From the NCBI GenBank assembly GCA_046155605.1, contig JBJXFQ010000098.1, positions 41,189 through 105,188 on the forward strand: DNA of 64,000 nt. Direction: 5' to 3'. Below, in pieces: positions 25,116 to 34,100 of the stretch (the stretch's first letter is position 1; each line of letters begins with the position of its first letter). The notes beneath the pieces are model-generated. The model did not search any database and was not told where the DNA came from. It saw only the letters and a program-made list of their open reading frames with translations. The position numbers and the translations under genes are program-made. Source of the DNA: JAEUIZ01 sp046155605 (lineage in GTDB: Bacteria; Planctomycetota; Phycisphaerae; Phycisphaerales; UBA1924).

Positions 25116-26177
25116 CTAGTCTCTTCGATTTGCACGCAAAGTGTGGGCGTCCCTAAACCATCGAGACAGCGACTTGTCGCCGACTGATAGAGTGCGCATT
25201 GTCGCCAGTAGCTCAATCGCGGAAACCACCAGCGTTTCCGCCTTCGACCGCACGCCCTCGGCTGAGATGACGTATTCGAGTACGACGTCCGGCATCGATG
25301 CGACTGGAACAATCTCCAGATTCTCGTCTTCCCGAAGGGAGACTTCGACTGCAATCGTCGCAACAGGAAGGTGCGTGCCAGAGTGAATGACATCATTTGC
25401 GCCACCTGCCAAGCTGAAATCTCGATAGCTCGACGGCAAATGCGGAATGCGCTTCAGATGAGAGTCTTCAACCAACCACTTCCCACATGACGGCATCATA
25501 AGTCGGAGAGCTGGAAACTTGGCGATTCCACGCCCTTGGTTTTCAATCCCAAGAAACAAGCGATAGCGGGCAAGAACCATCGGCTCATGGCCACGGTAAT
25601 CGGGGATGGACGCGCGGTCTACGGAAGCTGCTGTGTTCAGCACTTTGAGATACAAAGCGGGTCGGGGCTGCCGACCAAACAGGTCGGATATTTCCAAAGT
25701 CGTCATTGGGTGGTGACCGACCTCTGAGCGACGGTAGAATTGCCCGTGCCCCCCAAGCGCCCGATGCGCCCCATGGCTCGCTGGAATGTACGTCTTGATG
25801 AATCCGTCGCCGGCAGGAAGCAGGATCGCTTGATGTTCCACTCCGAGTACCGGCGGATCGGACGATGTTCGTGTACATTCCTTGAGTTTCGTGCAAACGG
25901 ACTCGGCATCTCGGATTGGCGCAACACAACTCGCGCAATCCACACCCGCCTCATTCTTACTAGTTTCAATTCCCCACACGATCACTCCGCCGGCACTGTT
26001 TGCAAAACCCGAGGAGGCTTTGGCTAGTTGCCCCGCGTAGTGTCGCTCGAGCCGCTTGAACTCAATGTTTAAATCCTCTGGTCGCTGCTCAGCGATCCAT
26101 CGTTGAATCACTTCGAGATTGACTGAGTCGTATAGCGATCGCAATTCAGCGTTGTCATCGTCTTGTACCGGGTGCAT
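25116..26177 (-). CDS. AlbA_2/Schlafen-like domain protein, accessory
   Basis: 353 residues. The N-terminal 170 residues read as an AlbA_2 (divergent AAA-4) domain: NIEFKRLE, then KASSGFANSAGGVIVWGIE, a putative nucleotide- or nucleic-acid-binding module seen in Schlafen-like proteins. The C-terminal half has no recognisable motif. The DNA is visibly less GC-rich than its neighbours and the codon choice is mixed, pointing to recent acquisition. It lies between metH (8-base gap) and ftsK. Such proteins occur in transcription control and some defence systems; the role here is unknown. Confidence 0.75.
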   Translation of the reverse strand: MHPVQDDDNAELRSLYDSVNLEVIQRWIAEQRPEDLNIEFKRLERHYAGQLAKASSGFANSAGGVIVWGIETSKNEAGVDCASCVAPIRDAESVCTKLKECTRTSSDPPVLGVEHQAILLPAGDGFIKTYIPASHGAHRALGGHGQFYRRSEVGHHPMTTLEISDLFGRQPRPALYLKVLNTAASVDRASIPDYRGHEPMVLARYRLFLGIENQGRGIAKFPALRLMMPSCGKWLVEDSHLKRIPHLPSSYRDFSLAGGANDVIHSGTHLPVATIAVEVSLREDENLEIVPVASMPDVVLEYVISAEGVRSKAETLVVSAIELLATMRTLSVGDKSLSRWFRDAHTLRANRRD

Positions 26178-26185
26178 CTGTCATT

Positions 26186-29100
26186 CTACACATTGAAATA
26201 CTTCGCCTCCGGGTGGTGCACGATGATCGCGCTCGTGCTCTGCTCCGGGTCGATCTGCCAGTTCTCGGTGAGCACGCAGCCGATCCGTCCCGGCTCCAGG
26301 AGCGTGAAGAGTTTCTCCTGATCGCTCATCTCCGGACACGCGGGATAGCCGAAACTGTACCGGCTCCCGCGGTAATGCTGCGTGAACAGTTCCGTGGTCC
26401 GCGGCGAGTCCTCGCCACCGAAGCCCAGTTCCTGCCGCATCCTTTTGTGCCAGAACTCGGCGAGGGCCTCGGCGGTCTCGACGCCCAGGCCGTGGAGGTA
26501 GAGATACTCGGTGTAGTCGTTGCGCTCGAAGAGCCGGCGCGCGACCTCGCTGGCGCGCGGGCCGACCGTCACGCAGTGCATGCCGATGACATCAACCTGG
26601 CCGCTCTCGATGGGGCGGAAGAAATCGGAGATGCACAGGCGTCGGCGATCCGGCTGGCGGGGGAACGTGAAGCGGAGTCGCTCGCGCCTTGCTTCTTGGC
26701 GAGCCCCTTCACGAGCCCCGAGTGTCAGCGAGGAGTCGGTCCGCTCGCTCACGCTTGCGGCTCGTAAAGAGTCGTGCTCCCAGATCACGAGGTCATCCCC
26801 GTCGCTGTTGCATGGAAAGTAGCCGTAGACCACCGCAGGCTGGAGGATGCGCTCGTCGCGGCACTGCCGCTTCAGCCGCTCGAAGACCGGCTCGACCTGG
26901 TCCTCGATCAGCGCGTCGTACTCGGCATCACTGAGCGCGCCCTTCTTGACCTGCCACTGCCCGCGGAAGAGCGCCACGCGGTTGATGAACGGATAGACGT
27001 CCTCGACGCCGATGCCCGTCACGACGCGTGAGCCCCAGAACGGGGGCGTCGGCACCGGGTTGTCGGTCGCCACCGCCGAGCGCACACGCCGAGTCCCATT
27101 GTCGATTTCTGCGACGTCGCTTCGTCGCTCCGTCGCTCCGCCGCTCTCGCGTGCCGCTCGCTCCGCCTTGCTCTTGACGATCATCTCCTCGGCCCGCGAG
27201 CGCTTCCCCTGCCGCTCCTCGATCTCGCGCACGAGCACGGCGGTCTGCCCGCCCACGACGTGGTCCATGACGCGCAGCCCGTCGAACGCGTCCTTGCCAT
27301 AGAGGCACTCGCCCTGGTACGTCGTGCGGAGGTGTCCCTCGCAGTAGTGCCGCGTGAGCGCCGCCCCGCCCAGGATTACGGGCGGAGTCAGGCCCAGTGC
27401 GTTGAGTTCCTTGAGGTTCTCCTCCATGACGTTTACGGACTTCACGAGCAGGCCGGACATCCCGATCGCGTCCGCCTTGTGCTCGCGCCAGGCCCTGATG
27501 ATGTCCGCGATCGGCTGCTTGATGCCGATGTTGTGTACCGTGTACCCGTTGTTCGAGAGGATGATGTCGACGAGGTTCTTGCCGATGTCGTGTACGTCGC
27601 CCTTGACCGTGGCGAGCACGATCGAGCCCTTGGTCGTGCCGCCGACGCGCTCCATCAGCGGCTCGAGCAGCCCCACCGCCATTTTCATCACCTCGGCGGA
27701 TTGGAGCACGAACGGCAGTTGCATCTGCCCCGAGCCGAAGAGGTCGCCGACGGTCTTCATCCCATCAAGCAGGTGGTCGTTGATGATGTCGAGCGGCTTG
27801 TACTTCAGCAGGGCCGCGTCGATCGTCTCCTTCAGACTCTCCTTCTCGCCGTCGATGACGTGCGAACGCAGGCGCTCCTCGACGGTTTGGGCCGCTTTCT
27901 CTTTCTTGGCGACGCCCGAGCCTTCGGCGTCCTTGAAGAGATCAATGAACCGCGCGAGGGGGTCGGCCGACGAGCCCGTAACGCCAGCGTGGGTTCCTCG
28001 CTTGTCATACACAAGGTCGAACGCCGCGTCCCACTGCTCATCCGGAATCTTGTTCCGCGGGAGGATCTTGCTGAAGTGGACGATGGCGGTCGTCAGCCCC
28101 GCGGTGAGTAACTCGTGAAGAAAGACGGAGTTGAGCACGACTCGGGCCGCGGGTTTCAGGCCGAACGAGACGTTCGAGAGGCCGACGGTCGTCTGGCAGT
28201 CGGGGAATCTCGCCGCGATCCGGCGCACGCCCTCGATCGTCTCCAGCGCTGAGCGTCGGTCGCTCTCCATGCCCGTCGAGATCGGGAGCACCAGCGGATC
28301 AAACAGCAGATCTTCGGGTGCCATGCCGTGGTGCTCGACCGCGCGCTGATACCCGCGCTCGGCGATGCCGAGTTTGCGGTCCGCCGTGCGCGCCATCGAC
28401 GCCTGCTTGTCCTCGTCGATCGATCCGATCACCACGGCCGCGCCGTACCGCCGCGCCAGGCCGCAGACGTGGTCGAACTTCTCGTCGCCCTCCTCGAAGT
28501 TGGCGCTGTTGATGATGCCCTTGCCGCCCGATCGGCACAGCCCCGCCTCGATCGTCGCCAACTGCGTCGAATCGAGCATCAGGGGCACGTTCACCTGCCG
28601 CACGACTCGCGACACGATCTCCGCCATGTCCTTCGCGTTGTCGCGACCGGCGTAGTCCACGTTCAAATCCAGAACGTGCGCGCCCTCGTGCCGCACTTGC
28701 TCGCGCGCCAGCGAGACGATCCCGTCCCAGTCCTCGGCCTCCAGCATCTTCTTGAACGCCCGCGACCCCGACGCGTTCATCCGTTCCCCGATGATCAGGA
28801 ACGAGTTGTCCTGCCGGTACTCGGTCGGGGAATACAGTGACGTGACGCTCGCGCGCGGCCTCTGCTTCTGCGGCGTGCTCACCACCGGCGAGCCGCGCGT
28901 CCGCTTCAGGCCTTCGACACCGTCCACGAGAGCCTTGATGTGCTCCGGCGTCGTCCCGCAACACCCGCCCACGATCCGCACCCCGTGCTGATCGATGAAC
29001 TTCAGCAGCGCATCCGCGAACGGCCGCGGCGTCAGCGGGTATTCGGTTCGGCCATCGACCAGGATCGGCAGCCCGGCGTTGGGCATGCACGACACCACGC

Positions 29101-29869
29101 GCCCATCATTCTCCGAGCCCCCGCGGATCGTTCCCCAGTGCTTGCCCAGCCATCCGACGTGCTCGGCCATCTCCGTCGGACCCGTCGCGCAGTTGAGCCC
29201 CAGCGAGCAGATCGGGTACTGCGAGAGCGCGTGCGCCGCCGCCGCGATCTCCGTGCCCACCAGCATCGTGCCGGTCGTCTCGATCGTCACGCTCGCCATG
29301 ATCGGAACGTCGTCGGTGGTCTTGTTCCGCTCCGCGATCGCCGCAAGGCACGCGTTGATCACGCACTTGACTTGCAGCAGATCCTGGCAGGTCTCGATGA
29401 TGAACAGGTCCGCCCCGCCGTCGAGCAGCCCGCGGGACTGCTCGAGGTAACTCTCGAACATCGCGGGCCAGGTCGTGTTCCCGAGCGTGAGGAGTTTCGT
29501 CCCCGGTCCCATCGATCCGGCGACGAACCGCGGGCGGTCCTTCGTCGAGTGCTTGTCCGCCGCGGCCCGCGCGACCTCCGCCGCCAGTTTGTTCAACAGC
29601 CGCGTCTCGCCCTCGATCCCGAACTCCGCGAGCACGAGCCGATTCGCGCCGAACGTGTCGGTCTCGATGACATCGCACCCTGCGGCAAAGAACGACTCGT
29701 GGATGCTCTGGATGACATCCGGGCGCGTTTTGGGAAGGATGTCGGTGCAGTTCTCGCAGCCGCAGTAGTCGCGCTCGACGTCAAGGTCGTGCGTGTGGAT
29801 CGACGTGCCCATCGCGCCGTCAAAGACCACGACGCGGCGGCCGACTTCGGTGAGGAACCTGCTCGCCAT
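26186..29869 (-). CDS. metH: cobalamin-dependent methionine synthase
   Basis: 1227 residues, the full length of MetH. Domains in order: homocysteine binding with zinc Cys residues in LNCATG and GGCCGTTPEH; pterin/methyl-tetrahydrofolate domain; cap; B12 domain with DVHDIGK (H760 the axial base); C-terminal SAM activation domain with SRYSFGYPACP. Two segments look inserted in frame: around 26711-26765 and 27090-27170, both matching repeats elsewhere in the window. The ATG at 29869 is chosen; GTG at 29884 is possible. An inverted repeat sits 20 bases upstream at 29890-29907. The enzyme needs B12, which links it to the riboswitch operon at 50 kb. Confidence 0.96.
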   Translation of the reverse strand: MASRFLTEVGRRVVVFDGAMGTSIHTHDLDVERDYCGCENCTDILPKTRPDVIQSIHESFFAAGCDVIETDTFGANRLVLAEFGIEGETRLLNKLAAEVARAAADKHSTKDRPRFVAGSMGPGTKLLTLGNTTWPAMFESYLEQSRGLLDGGADLFIIETCQDLLQVKCVINACLAAIAERNKTTDDVPIMASVTIETTGTMLVGTEIAAAAHALSQYPICSLGLNCATGPTEMAEHVGWLGKHWGTIRGGSENDGRVVSCMPNAGLPILVDGRTEYPLTPRPFADALLKFIDQHGVRIVGGCCGTTPEHIKALVDGVEGLKRTRGSPVVSTPQKQRPRASVTSLYSPTEYRQDNSFLIIGERMNASGSRAFKKMLEAEDWDGIVSLAREQVRHEGAHVLDLNVDYAGRDNAKDMAEIVSRVVRQVNVPLMLDSTQLATIEAGLCRSGGKGIINSANFEEGDEKFDHVCGLARRYGAAVVIGSIDEDKQASMARTADRKLGIAERGYQRAVEHHGMAPEDLLFDPLVLPISTGMESDRRSALETIEGVRRIAARFPDCQTTVGLSNVSFGLKPAARVVLNSVFLHELLTAGLTTAIVHFSKILPRNKIPDEQWDAAFDLVYDKRGTHAGVTGSSADPLARFIDLFKDAEGSGVAKKEKAAQTVEERLRSHVIDGEKESLKETIDAALLKYKPLDIINDHLLDGMKTVGDLFGSGQMQLPFVLQSAEVMKMAVGLLEPLMERVGGTTKGSIVLATVKGDVHDIGKNLVDIILSNNGYTVHNIGIKQPIADIIRAWREHKADAIGMSGLLVKSVNVMEENLKELNALGLTPPVILGGAALTRHYCEGHLRTTYQGECLYGKDAFDGLRVMDHVVGGQTAVLVREIEERQGKRSRAEEMIVKSKAERAARESGGATERRSDVAEIDNGTRRVRSAVATDNPVPTPPFWGSRVVTGIGVEDVYPFINRVALFRGQWQVKKGALSDAEYDALIEDQVEPVFERLKRQCRDERILQPAVVYGYFPCNSDGDDLVIWEHDSLRAASVSERTDSSLTLGAREGARQEARRERLRFTFPRQPDRRRLCISDFFRPIESGQVDVIGMHCVTVGPRASEVARRLFERNDYTEYLYLHGLGVETAEALAEFWHKRMRQELGFGGEDSPRTTELFTQHYRGSRYSFGYPACPEMSDQEKLFTLLEPGRIGCVLTENWQIDPEQSTSAIIVHHPEAKYFNV
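26711..26765. repeat. palindromic element inside metH
   Basis: Two 22-base arms, 26711-26732 and the complement of 26744-26765, agree at 18 of 22 positions around an 11-base loop. The arm family is ACGAGCC..GAG.GT.AGCGAG. A further copy of the arm lies in carB at 33406-33427 (20 of 22 identical with the left arm). The element encodes Arg/Glu/Ser-rich residues in the activation-domain part of MetH. Confidence 0.75.
27115..27140. repeat. low-complexity CGTCGCTTCGTC-type repeat inside metH
   Basis: A tandem, degenerate run of CGTCGC/TTCGTC/CTCCGTCGC units in the metH coding region gives an Arg/Ser/Asp-rich segment (GGATERRSDVAE region). The 12-base core CGTCGCTTCGTC occurs, reverse complemented, in carB at 33887-33898. 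Confidence 0.5.
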
Positions 29870-29889
29870 GCTCAAATATAGCACGAGTT

Positions 29890-29907
29890 CATCCGCATAT
29901 CCGGATG
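29890..29907. promoter_or_regulatory. inverted repeat upstream of metH
   Basis: CATCCG and CGGATG flank a six-base spacer, perfectly paired, 20 bases before the metH ATG. It may be a repressor operator or a leader hairpin controlling methionine synthase. No known regulator site could be matched from memory. Confidence 0.4.
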
Positions 29908-30007
29908 ATTGGATGCAAATGCAGTTATAGGACTATTACGGCGCGGCGAATCCACCTGTGCGCAAAAGTGCTAAGACGAGCCAGCGATGCCGAGTTGATT
30001 CCGCAAA

Positions 30008-30616
30008 TCAGCGCCAGCGACGGCGGGCGAGCAAGGCTAGGCCGAGGCCAGCAACACCGAGCAGCAGCGGAGTGGGCAGCGGCACGACGGATTCGGGCTG
30101 TTCAAACTCGAGATCATCGATGGAGAAGAGCGGAGCGCCGCCACCAGCGAATTGGATTTGGGCGGACTTGATGAGCCCCATGCCGGTGATGGCAAAGGAG
30201 CCTGCCGTGAGGCCGGCGGGCAGGTTGGGAACGGCGCTCGCTGCGACGGAAGCCAGCATGGACCCGGCGGTGTCGTAGAGGTTGATCGTGGCCGCGGAAA
30301 GGACAAGATTGGTCGAGTTGAGCGAGAACCGGAGCCCGAGGATCGACGTTGGCTGGTCGAAAGCGAGCGTGAGGATGCCGGAAGTTTCGCCGACGATCTG
30401 GGCGTTGCGGTTGGAGGGGTTGGCACCGGGGAGATTGAGGGCGATGTGAGCGGCGGCATTGCCGACGTAGCCGAAAGCAACGCCGTTGGTGGCGAGGCCG
30501 GTGACGGGCGTGCCCGCGGCATGATTGTCGAATCGGATGGCGACCTGGCCTGCGGTAGCGAGGCTGCCACTGATTCCGACGACGATACTGGCGATAGCGC
30601 AACGAATGCCGAGCAC
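30008..30616 (-). CDS. secreted protein with PEP-CTERM-type sorting tail
   Basis: 202 residues. The N-terminus carries a signal peptide (AIASIVVGISGSLATAGQ). The body is beta-rich, with TLAFDQPTSILGLRFSL and LFSIDDLEFEQPES, as in surface beta-sandwich proteins. The C-terminus is VVPLPTPLLLGVAGLGLALL followed by ARRRWR: a Pro motif, a helix and an Arg cluster, the pattern recognised by exosortases. The precursor should be cleaved at the motif and released or attached at the surface. GTG at 30616 with AAGGGGAT upstream. A good promoter lies at 30649-30676. The function is unknown. Confidence 0.85.
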   Translation of the reverse strand: MLGIRCAIASIVVGISGSLATAGQVAIRFDNHAAGTPVTGLATNGVAFGYVGNAAAHIALNLPGANPSNRNAQIVGETSGILTLAFDQPTSILGLRFSLNSTNLVLSAATINLYDTAGSMLASVAASAVPNLPAGLTAGSFAITGMGLIKSAQIQFAGGGAPLFSIDDLEFEQPESVVPLPTPLLLGVAGLGLALLARRRWR

Positions 30617-30648
30617 GCGGGATCCCCTTCTTCCTCGAACCGGGGATC

Positions 30649-30676
30649 AGTTTACAGCCAAGCGTCTGCGTGTCAA
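30649..30676 (-). promoter_or_regulatory. sigma70-type promoter for the 30616 gene
   Basis: Reading the minus strand, TTGACA and TAAACT are separated by 16 bases and stand about 30 bases upstream of the GTG at 30616. Confidence 0.6.
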
Positions 30677-30773
30677 TGACTTAGCGTGCAAATGATGCGA
30701 CTTGTAGAGGTTTCAAGGACCCAGAACCAGATCAGTGCCGGTTATCGGGCAACGGGGTGGGATTCCCGGTTTT

Positions 30774-31004
30774 CTAGGCCTTTTTCTTGTCTTTGAAGTA
30801 GTTGCCCTGGAACTTGCGCTGGAACTTCTCGACGCGGCCGGCAGAGTCCACGAACGTCTGCTTGCCGGTGAAGAATGGGTGGGAGCCTGACCAGACTTCG
30901 ACGTGCAACTCGGGCACGGTGGCCCCGACGGTCATAACGACCTGGCCGTTGTGATAGACCTTGCAGGAGGGGTAGTACGTCGGGTGGATGCCGTCTTTTG
31001 CCAT
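30774..31004 (-). CDS. rpmE: 50S ribosomal protein L31 (zinc-independent type)
   Basis: 76 residues. The L31 core is evident: KDGIHPTYYPSCKVYHNG, then LHVEVWSGSHPFFTGKQTFV and VEKFQRKFQGNYFKDKKK. L31 bridges the ribosomal subunits. The zinc-binding form has four Cys; here only C14 remains and the HPF(Y/F)TG region reads WSGSHPFFTG, so this is the C-minus form that works without zinc. The ATG at 31004 gives the usual length. Divergent from carB. Confidence 0.92.
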   Translation of the reverse strand: MAKDGIHPTYYPSCKVYHNGQVVMTVGATVPELHVEVWSGSHPFFTGKQTFVDSAGRVEKFQRKFQGNYFKDKKKA

Positions 31005-31192
31005 GGCGAGACTCCGGAACTGGGTGGGGAGTGTAGGAGGGCGAGGGCCAGGATACCAAGTGGTCAAATGGCCAGAGGGCCAGAGGGGGAGCAGACGGGG
31101 TGGCGGCGAAGGATCGATGTGGCAGGTGTGTCGCGCATCGACTACGCTGGAGTTGACGCTCGACAAACGAGCGAGGAGCGTACCGCGACGAC

Positions 31193-34100
31193 ATGCCCAA
31201 ACGCGACGACATCAAGACGATCCTGGTGCTTGGGTCGGGTCCGATCGTGATCGGGCAGGGTTGCGAGTTTGACTATTCGGGGACGCAGGCGTGCAAGGCG
31301 CTCAAGGCCGAGGGCTATCGGATCGTGCTGGTGAACTCGAACCCGGCGACGATCATGACGGACCCGCAGTTCAGCGATCGGACGTACATCGAGCCGATCA
31401 CGCCGGAGGCGGTGCGGAAGGTGATTGAGAAGGAGGACGCGGAGGCGAAGCGCGCCGGTTGGGAGACCGGTGCCACCAAGCGAGCGGCCCAGGGGATCGA
31501 TGCGATCCTGCCGACGCTGGGCGGGCAGACGGCGTTGAACTGCGCGTGCAAACTGTGGGACGACGGGACGCTGCAGAAGCACGGGATTGAGATGATCGGC
31601 GCGAGCCGGGAGGTGATCCATCGCGCTGAGGATCGGCAACTCTTCAAGGACATCGTGGAGGGCTTGGGACTCAAGATGCCCAAGAGCAAGACGGTCACGA
31701 GCGTCGAGGACGGGCTGGCGTTTCTGGAGGCGATCGGGCTGCCCGCGATCTGTCGGCCGGCGTTCACGCTCGGCGGCACGGGCGGGGGCATCGCGTACAA
31801 CCGCGAGGAGTTCCGCGACCTGCTGTCTCGCGGGCTGGCGGCGTCGATGATCGGGCAGGTGCAGGTGGATCAGAGCGTGATCGGGTGGAAGGAGTACGAA
31901 CTCGAAGTCGTGCGGGACAAGAACGACAACTGCATCATCGTGTGCGGTGTCGAGAACATCGATCCGATGGGCGTGCATACAGGCGACTCAATCACGGTGG
32001 CGCCGATCCTGACGCTGAGCGACAAGGAATATCAGGCGATGCGGGATGCGGCTTTCGCGATCATGCGGGCCGTGGGCGTGGAGACGGGCGGGAGCAACGT
32101 ACAGTTCGCAGTGAACCCGGACCCCACGCCCGTGGTCGGCCCGGACGGCCGATCGACCCGGCCCTTCGAGATGGTGGTGGTTGAGATGAACCCGCGGGTG
32201 TCGCGGAGCAGCGCGCTGGCGAGCAAGGCGACGGGGTTTCCGATCGCGAAAGTCGCGGCGAAACTCGCGGTGGGCTACACGCTCGACGAGTTGCGCAACG
32301 ACATCACGGGGACGACGAGCGCGTGCTTTGAGCCGGCGATTGATTATGTGGTGACGAAGATTCCGCGCTGGACGTTCGAGAAGTTTCCGGAGGCCGACGA
32401 GACCCTCACGACGCAGATGAAAAGCGTGGGCGAGGCGATGGCGATCGGGCGGACCTTCAAGGAGAGTTTCCAGAAGGCGATCCGCTCGATGGAGGTGAAG
32501 CGGTTCGGTCTGGGGCTCGACAAGAACGACAAATGGCTCGCCGCCATGCGCGCGGTTGAGCGGGGCGATCTCGTGCTCGACGTGACCCCGGGCTCGAAGA
32601 GCCACACGGGGCTGCGCACGGCCGACGGGCAGGCGATCGAGTGGCCGATCCCGCTGGAGAAACTGACGCGGAAACTGGCGGTGCCGTGCGTGGGGCGGCC
32701 CTATTACATCCGGTACGCCCTGAAGATGGGCTGGACGATCGACAAGATCCACGACCTGACGCGGATCGACCGGTTCTTCCTCGATCAGATCGCACAACTC
32801 GTCGAGTTCGAGGACGTGCTGTGCTCGTATCGCACGCTGGAGGAGGTTCCGGCGGAGGTCATGTTCGAGGCGAAGCGGATGGGGTATAGCGACGCGCAAC
32901 TGGCGAACTTATATCTGGGTGATATCAACACGGACGCGATCTTGCGGGTGCGGCGGCATCGCAAGGGCCTCGGGATCGAGCCGGTTTTCAAGATGGTGGA
33001 CACATGCGCCGCAGAGTTTGAAGCGGCGACGCCGTATTACTACAGCACCTACGAGCGCGGCATTCGGGATTCGGCATTAGGCATTCGCGAAGAGGCGGGG
33101 GAAACGCCAACGAATGCCGAGTCACGAATCACGAATGCCAATTCATCGGACGAAGTCCGCGTCACCGACCGGAAGAAAGTCATCATTCTTGGCGGGGGGC
33201 CGAACCGCATCGGGCAGGGGATCGAGTTTGACTACTGCTGCTGCCACGCGGCGTTCGCGGCGCGCGAGATGGGCTTCGAGAGCGTGATGATCAACTCGAA
33301 CCCGGAAACGGTGAGCACGGATTACGACACGAGTGATCTGCTGTTCTTTGAGCCGCTGACGCTGGAGGACGTGCTGAATGTGGTGGAGAGGTTGGATGGC
33401 GGCGGACGAGCCCTGAGCGTCAGCGAGGGGAGCAAAGACCCGTCGGCTGCGTGCCGGGCACGTTTGGTCCACGGCCTCATCGTGCAGTTCGGCGGGCAGA
33501 CGCCTCTGAATCTGGCGCACGGGCTGGTGAAGGCTGGCGCGCCGATCATCGGCACGAGCGTGGAATCGATCGACATCGCCGAGGACCGCGAGCGGTTTGA
33601 CGCGATTCTGGAGCGGCTCAAGATCTCTCGCCCGGCGAGCGGGATTGCGCGGTCGCTGGATGAGGCCGTCGCGGTAGCGGGGCGGATCGGGTATCCCGTC
33701 CTCGTTCGCCCCAGTTACGTCCTTGGCGGACGCGGCATGGAGGTCTGCTCGGACGAGCGGACCCTCCGGAACTACGTCAACACCGCGCTCAAACTCAGCG
33801 GCGTGGACGACGCGCCCGTGCTCATCGATCGCTTCCTTGACTCGGCGATCGAGTGCGATGTGGATGTGGTGGCGGATTACGGCAGGGACGAAGCGACGCA
33901 GGGACGAACGGACGGAGGGAAGAAGGAAACGGGAAACGGCGGCCGTGCGGTCATCTGCGGCTTGTTGGAGCACATCGAGCAGGCTGGGATTCACTCGGGC
34001 GATTCGTCATGCTCGATCCCCGCGTATTCGCTGCCGGCGAGCGTGCAGGCGAAGATTCGGCAGATCAGTCGGCAGTTGGCCGAAGCGCTGCGGGTCAACG

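Noticed and set aside
29885..30007. Second cobalamin or SAM-type riboswitch upstream of metH
   Set aside because: The 120-base leader lacks the conserved blocks of cobalamin, SAM or SAH riboswitches; only a short inverted repeat is visible.
30008..30616. Possible lipoprotein at 30616
   Set aside because: There is no lipobox Cys; the C-terminal Pro-motif, helix and Arg cluster fit an exosortase signal better.
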